Shown piece after piece: positions 63,248 through 64,000 of a stretch of DNA of 64,000 nucleotides. The translations under genes were made by a program, and so were the position numbers. Origin of the DNA: Pseudomonas sp. GM48 (GTDB taxonomy: Bacteria; Pseudomonadota; Gammaproteobacteria; Pseudomonadales; Pseudomonadaceae); NCBI RefSeq assembly GCF_000282335.1, contig NZ_AKJM01000011.1, forward strand, positions 1 through 64,000. Reading direction: 5' to 3'. Positions within the stretch are counted from its first letter, which is position 1. Each line of letters opens with the position of its first letter. The notes below the pieces were generated by a model that saw nothing but the letters and a program-made list of their open reading frames with translations, did no database searches and was not told the origin of the DNA.

Positions 63248-63721
63248 TCAACTTTCCCCGACCGTTGTCGGGATGTTCAGTCCTACCTTGACATTACTCA
63301 TTGAAACCAATGTCTTGAATCGCTTGACGTTATTGCTCTCAAAGAAAAGCGTTCTGGTCAGTTCCGTGTACTGCTCCATGTTCCTGACCGACAGGATCAG
63401 AACGAAATCGCACTCACCTGCTACGTAGTAGCACTGCTGGACCTGTGGGCAGGCCAGGAATGCGCGTTTCATCTCATCCAGAAGATCCAGGCGTTCATTT
63501 TCCACTTCTACTTCTGTAACCACCGTGAGCCTGTAACCCAGATGGGCCGGGTCCAGCAGCGCCACGGTCTTTCGTATGACGCCATCCGTGCTCATCTTCT
63601 TCAAGCGGCGATTCACGGCAGCAGAGGACAGGTTTACCCGGGCCCCCAGATCCTGTTGCGAGGTCGTAGCGTCTTCCTGGATGGCTTCGAGCAGTGCGAA
63701 ATCAAAATGATCAAGGCTCAT
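63248..63721 (-). CDS. Lrp/AsnC-family regulator
   Basis: A 157-residue protein with an N-terminal helix-turn-helix (TTSQQDLGARVNLSSAAVNR; about 1-58) and a C-terminal RAM ligand domain (about 65-150, VQQCYYVAGECDFVLILSVR). It is divergent from the gene starting at 63898, and the 176 bases between contain four phased GAATAAAA-like motifs. It likely activates or represses that gene in response to an amino acid or derivative. Confidence 0.9.
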   Translation of the reverse strand: MSLDHFDFALLEAIQEDATTSQQDLGARVNLSSAAVNRRLKKMSTDGVIRKTVALLDPAHLGYRLTVVTEVEVENERLDLLDEMKRAFLACPQVQQCYYVAGECDFVLILSVRNMEQYTELTRTLFFESNNVKRFKTLVSMSNVKVGLNIPTTVGES

Positions 63722-63735
63722 GTGTCGTTGGCTCT

Positions 63736-63826
63736 GAATAAAAGGTCGCTAACATCGCTTAAATCGGAATAAAAATTCATTTACCGAATAAAAATCAAGA
63801 AAATAGTGCATTGGATTGAAATAAAA
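63736..63826. promoter_or_regulatory. Phased GAATAAAA repeats in the Lrp/hydrolase divergent promoter
   Basis: GAATAAAA at 63736-63743, 63767-63774 and 63786-63793, plus GAAATAAAA at 63818-63826. The spacings of 31, 19 and 32 bases are near three, two and three helical turns. AT-rich, phased sites are what Lrp-type octamers wrap. The region is much richer in AT than the surrounding DNA. Confidence 0.5.
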
Positions 63827-63897
63827 TTTACCCATCAAACATAGCCAACTCACAAGTGGGCTGCATTTTCAGCCGTCCGTAGCACCCGGAGAGCTAC

Positions 63898-64000
63898 ATG
63901 AGCCAATACCCTGATCTTCGCCTGAACGGTCCAGTGCTTCTTCAGCAAATCCATGCATTAGGCGAGATCGGTACTGATCCGGTGAACGGCGGCCGTACCC
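63898..64000 (+). CDS. M20-type Zn-dependent amidohydrolase, N-terminus (cut by window end)
   Basis: An ATG at 63898 with GGAGAG six bases upstream opens a frame that runs off the end of the window (34 codons: MSQYPDLRLNGPVLLQQIHA, then LGEIGTDPVNGGRT). The pattern L..I..LGEIG.DP..GG.TR is the usual start of N-carbamoyl-L-amino acid hydrolases/beta-ureidopropionases and allantoate amidohydrolases. The zinc site is beyond the window. Divergent from the Lrp gene. Confidence 0.7.
   Translation, partial: MSQYPDLRLNGPVLLQQIHALGEIGTDPVNGGRT

Noticed and set aside
63123..63428. A plus-strand frame beginning MAPLRITPAKGRNLTAERPL with GGGAGG upstream
   Set aside because: Despite the good ribosome site, most of it lies antisense to the Lrp gene and no family is visible; at best a short remnant.

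Overview
The window looks like chromosomal DNA of a Pseudomonas of the fluorescens group. The basis is high-GC coding sequence, REPIN-type inverted repeats of the kind described in that group (for example 5448-5537, 10061-10174, 14585-14684), and the gene mix: MexEF-OprN-type and CusCFBA-type RND pumps, MexT-like and other LysR regulators, and amino-acid ABC uptake. This is inferred from reading alone; no database search was run. No rRNA, tRNA, CRISPR array, prophage or intact insertion sequence was seen.

Layout. 1-11 kb: end of a glutathione S-transferase; an orphan secreted protein with two EGKCGEGKCG blocks plus two EF-hands; an M14 deacylase with a divergent TetR gene; an amino-acid uptake operon whose ATPase is fused to a PLP aminotransferase and which ends in a DMT exporter; an MFS pump divergent from a LysR gene. 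11-14.6 kb: periplasmic cupin, HxlR regulator, and an isochorismatase-fold hydrolase overlapping an aldehyde dehydrogenase. 14.7-21.8 kb: a MexEF-OprN-like pump operon preceded by a LysR gene that has only its DNA-binding half, then a TetR gene. 22-24.5 kb: small envelope proteins and a GNAT remnant. 24.4-33.4 kb: a signalling block made of a FixJ-type response regulator, an LRAT-fold protein, a 1827-residue kinase/AAA/GAF/PAS/histidine kinase, an SDR remnant, a full-length MexT-like LysR gene and a receiver-only protein. 33.6-37 kb: type-II-NADH-dehydrogenase-like flavoprotein, metallo-beta-lactamase-fold hydrolase and chloroperoxidase-like hydrolase. 37-42.8 kb: a secreted Gly-rich/LEA-like repeat protein, a dicarboxylate transporter with an unusual lactate/malate-dehydrogenase homologue, gene-poor DNA and a MITE-like element. 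43-52.5 kb: LysR/aldo-keto reductase pair, molbindin, gamma-glutamylcyclotransferase-like and M24 genes with a RutR-like regulator, three AT-richer membrane orphans, and a GFA/HxlR/MFS cluster. 52.5-59.7 kb: a copper/silver efflux operon (small Met/Cys-rich protein, CusC, CusB, CusA, CusF) joined by ATGA overlaps. 60-64 kb: DUF1329 protein, adenosine-specific kinase with an epoxide-hydrolase-like gene, and an Lrp regulator divergent from the start of an M20-type hydrolase.

No single large undescribed system is obvious. The most unusual pieces are the orphan EGKCG/EF-hand protein, which shares an upstream GATAC/GTATC array with the cupin gene; the aminotransferase-ABC ATPase fusion; the LRAT-fold gene between a giant kinase and its likely response regulator; the effector-less MexT paralogue at the pump operon; the secreted LEA-like repeat protein; and a dispersed intergenic repeat with a conserved core of about 28 bp.
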